A stretch of 64,000 nucleotides of DNA from Acridotheres tristis. Lineage: Eukaryota; Chordata; Aves; Passeriformes; Sturnidae. The notes beneath the pieces are model-generated. The model did no database searches, was not told where the DNA came from, and was given only the letters and a program-made list of their open reading frames with translations. The DNA lies in assembly GCA_037013685.1 (NCBI GenBank), contig CM072894.1, positions 33,101,029-33,165,028 of the forward strand. The letters run 5' to 3'. A program made the position numbers and the translations under genes. Position 1 is the stretch's first letter; each line of letters begins with the position of its first letter. Shown piece after piece: positions 60,956 through 64,000 of this stretch.

Positions 60956-63900
60956 ACCCCAGCACTGCACAAGTCAGCCCAAGCTGAACCATTCCCACCC
61001 ATACAGTCTGAAGCCTTGTATTTCTCTATTTCTTATCTTTTTTCTGTCTCTGTTGAACAATTACAATTATTTCTACTCCCATCTTCCAGTACCCTTAATG
61101 TTGATACTGAGATAATTAAGTAATCTCCAAAGTATATTCAGGGTTTACTACTAATTCAACATGAACACAAGAATGTATATTCTGAGTCTTTTTGAAAGAA
61201 ATATCTCTGTTCCATCAGAATTAGCAGGTTTGGAACTCAATATGTACACGATACAAACTTGTATCCACATCCATGTTCTAGGTCAGCTCTATAGAGCAGA
61301 GCCCTTGGCATCTCAGGATTGCATGGAAAAAGTCCCAGTGCCCCATGTTCTGAGGGAACAGAACTGGCTGAAAAAAACAGTAAGAAACTCATGAAGGAGT
61401 TGGAAAACAACAAGGACAAAATAACCAAACTCAAGGACAATTAAATAGAGAGATTTTGAGCAAACTCTTAAAATTAATGTGCTCCTAAGTAATTTCAAAA
61501 TATCTGTTCTACGCTGCTAAGAAGCAATCAAAAGAGGAGCTGTGACAAACCAAGGATGTAGCGTTTGCACAGAGACCACTGTTCACGCTGAAAGACAGAA
61601 ATCATTTCTGCAGGGATCAGGGCATACAAATGTATGAGCTCTGAGTCCAAAACCACAGCCAGATGTTGCAGACTTGTCATTAGAATCACATGAAGAGGCC
61701 CTGTTTGCAAAACAGTCTCATCCCAGAATCTCTTGACTGATGCTTGAACAGCAGCCCAGTTTGCCAACTGGCACCAGGTTAGGGAGGCTCCTGAGCAAAT
61801 TGTCATTTGTGTCATTTGCTGGTTCTTATGGATGCAGCACACTCCATTCCCCCTTCCCCACCCCTAGAGCAAAGGGACAAACATAACCTTTTTCTGGAAA
61901 CAACAGAATCACTTTGGATTTCACCCCCTTTCACCCTTTCCACTGTCTCCCAGGCTGCTCTCCCCAGCAAACCCCAAGTTCTGAGCGCTTTACAGCATGA
62001 GGAGAGCTGTTCCTAACGTGCACTGTACCAACCCTCTATGTGTGAAAGCAGCCTCAGCCTTCCTCCTGCTCTTCCACAGCTTCCCCTGGGAGCTTTGCCT
62101 TTCAGGATCTAAACTTTTAAAGCAGCATTAAAGCTCTCTCAGGCCTCTGTGGACAGCAGCTAAGAGTGATCAGGGAGTGGAACCTGCTATGTTTTATCTC
62201 CACCCTGTTCTCCTTCAGAGGACGAGCTTTTACGATTTCATACACCAGATGGACTCTGGAAACTCCTTTCTGCAGGAGGTCGTAACTTATTCTACACAAC
62301 AGTGTCTGTGTTCATGTCCCAGAGGTGAAGGGAAATTATTGTGTGCCCTTTCTGGTTTAGTGAGAACTTTAAAACTGCTTGTGCTTTGTTCTCCACAACC
62401 TTCAAGCTGCAGTATTAGATAAATAGGACCAGTTTGTTTTGAAAAAGTCACTACCTTGAATAAAAATTAAACTTTACTGATTTAGAACAAACTATAAGGA
62501 TTAGTCCCAGTCAGGATTTTCTTTTTTTGAATCACTGTCCTTTTTTTATTACTAAATGACAGCTGTAAGTGATATCAGTATGGCAAAGCCACCAAGAGTA
62601 TAGTTATCCCACAGATAAAATATTCAAACTATGACTTTAAAAATGAAAGACATTAGTTGCATTGGAATAATAACTTTTCTCTGAATCTAATTTAATTCCC
62701 ACTGAAACAGATTTCCTGAACTGAAAAATATGTAGAACACTATTCCACTTGAAAAATTTTTGAAAGCAGTTCTGCAAAAGGAATTCCTCCATAAACCACA
62801 TTCCTGCTTCATTAACCCTCATATAGTTACAAAAAATTATAATGTAATTATTAACCTTAACAAAGATTAAAGCGTGTCTGCAGAGACCCTATGGTATTAA
62901 CAAATGTACTACAACTCTGAATATTTTTTTCATTTAGTAGGTTCAACTCCTTTTCGGAGATTTAATATCTGTGACACAGACACCACATTGCAGGAAACAA
63001 ATACACCAAAGGCATGTATGAAAGGAAAAGCCAGAGGATGAAAATATTACACTTTGCGGTTTAAAAGTTAACTTTTCTTGTTTCTACATTACATTGAGAA
63101 AAGCTGGTTTTTACTGAACCACCGATCCTCCTTTTTCTCTGATCACCCCACAGGCAAACTGGGTCACCCAGAGCCATTGAAGGGGCATGATTTGGGCTTG
63201 CAGTCTCAGAGGGTGAAGGCACAGCACCACAGGGCACTGGAGCTGTCAGAAATTGCCCAGCAGTGATGCTGTCTGGGTCTGCACAAGCACAGCAGCCTCA
63301 CCTGCACAAAGCCAGGCTTGGCTGGCCAAGATACTCTGCAGAAACCAAATTCCAAACCTTCCTTTGACACACTCCCATCCCCTTGCCCTGGTAGGGCAGG
63401 ATGAAGGAGAAGTCAGGATCAAGAGATTCCTGACTAAAAGTTAAAAGATTCTAAGTCTATCATAACCTAAAAGAGGAGCAGTAAAAAGTGAACTGCAATG
63501 TTGCAGGAGGTGAAAAGCCATTTATGATTAATGAGCTTTTTATTTTTCATCTTTCCATAACTTTAATTAAAACACAAAAAGCAGATATGAATTGCAGCCC
63601 TTTACTTTGTGGCATTAAGATGAAAGCATGCTGCTGCTTTCATTCCCATTCCAGTGCCCCTACATCACACCTCTGCAATAAGTTTGTCTTTCAAAAACTG
63701 TCCTGGGCCACATCAGAAGGGTCTGAGCGTGAATCTCCTGCTCCTTCCACTCCACAGGCTGCCCTGAGCAGCACCTCTGAGCAAGTAATCTCCTCCTGCT
63801 CCATGTCACAGATAATATTCACTGGGTCGGCATCAGAAGAGCCTTTTGAGTAAAACTCGCATTCAAGACCCAGCCAGCCAGGACAGGCAGCTAATGACGA

Positions 63901-64000
63901 CTGTCTCACTTGGAGTCCTGCTCCAGTGAATGCCAAATACCCATTCTCAGCTGCCACCAGTGCTTCCTACATAACCCAATCCGTCACACGCCCTCCGCAG
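60956..64000. other. Single-copy noncoding stretch to window end
   Basis: No gene or repeat is recognisable. Frames at 61528-61842 (minus, 104 codons), 63488-63853 (+, 121 codons) and 63691-63957 (minus, 88 codons) resemble no family I know. They sit in slightly GC-richer sequence, where stop codons are rarer. There is no poly-A signal and splice-site arrangement that would make a gene model. Confidence 0.5.

Noticed and set aside
61528..61842. 104-codon minus-strand open frame, considered as a retroviral or receptor remnant
   Set aside because: No conserved motif of a retroviral or receptor family is visible, and no LTR or primer-binding site lies nearby.
62938..62962. tRNA B-box-like GGTTCAACTCC
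   Set aside because: There is no A-box at the right distance and no cloverleaf can be drawn.
63488..63957. Overlapping open frames on both strands at the right edge (121 and 88 codons)
   Set aside because: Neither resembles a known protein. The minus-strand frame is preceded by an in-frame stop and has no ATG at its reported start.

Overview
The window reads as vertebrate nuclear DNA from a bird, possibly a songbird (the order is less certain). The main evidence is a set of CR1 LINE 3'-end fragments carrying the avian signature: an ACAGAATGGTTTGGGTT-type end followed by GGAAGGGACCTTAAAGATCA. The base composition is AT-rich, CpG is scarce, and retroelements are sparse and short. There is no bacterial, plasmid or phage organisation: no ribosome-binding sites, operons, rRNA or CRISPR.

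I found no exon, mRNA-like gene, tRNA or rRNA that I can support. About a hundred open frames of 60 to 220 codons exist, but that is what chance gives in six frames of AT-rich DNA. The longest runs through poly-T and T/G simple sequence, and another lies inside a CR1 copy. The window is best read as a gene desert or the inside of a very large intron. It cannot be assigned to a locus without a search.

Layout. 1-8410 is mostly single-copy sequence with simple tracts at 141-178, 4450-4468, 5211-5331 (A/C) and 5852-5921 (T/G, with four G-runs). 8411-8488 is a CR1 tail. 10621-13069 is a dense cluster of simple tracts, T/G on the + strand up to 11621 and A/C from 11950 on. 14090-14500 and 16540-16720 hold homeodomain-motif-rich sequence that could be conserved regulatory DNA. 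20210-20416 is a clear CR1 fragment. 24720-24890 is a 58-bp minisatellite in three near-perfect copies. 29352-29379 is a TA microsatellite. 30733-36811 holds four CR1 fragments of different ages and orientations, plus a 32-base A-run and a poly-T/poly-A inverted pair. 40194-40344 is a long T/G tract with (GGTT)n. 46771-46870 is a CR1 tail, and 52264-52805 is the longest CR1 copy, about 540 bp. 57872-57957 and 58457-58547 are A/C tracts. The last 5 kb is single-copy and slightly richer in GC.

The most distinctive structural theme is a family of two-letter tracts (T+G on one strand, A+C on the other) repeated about sixteen times. Several have G-quadruplex potential on the G-bearing strand. Other items worth checking are the 58-bp minisatellite, a 24-bp palindrome at 23164-23187, an AP-1-like motif cluster at 60399-60455, and a possible eroded coding remnant at 60563-60954. 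I found no convincing new biological system.
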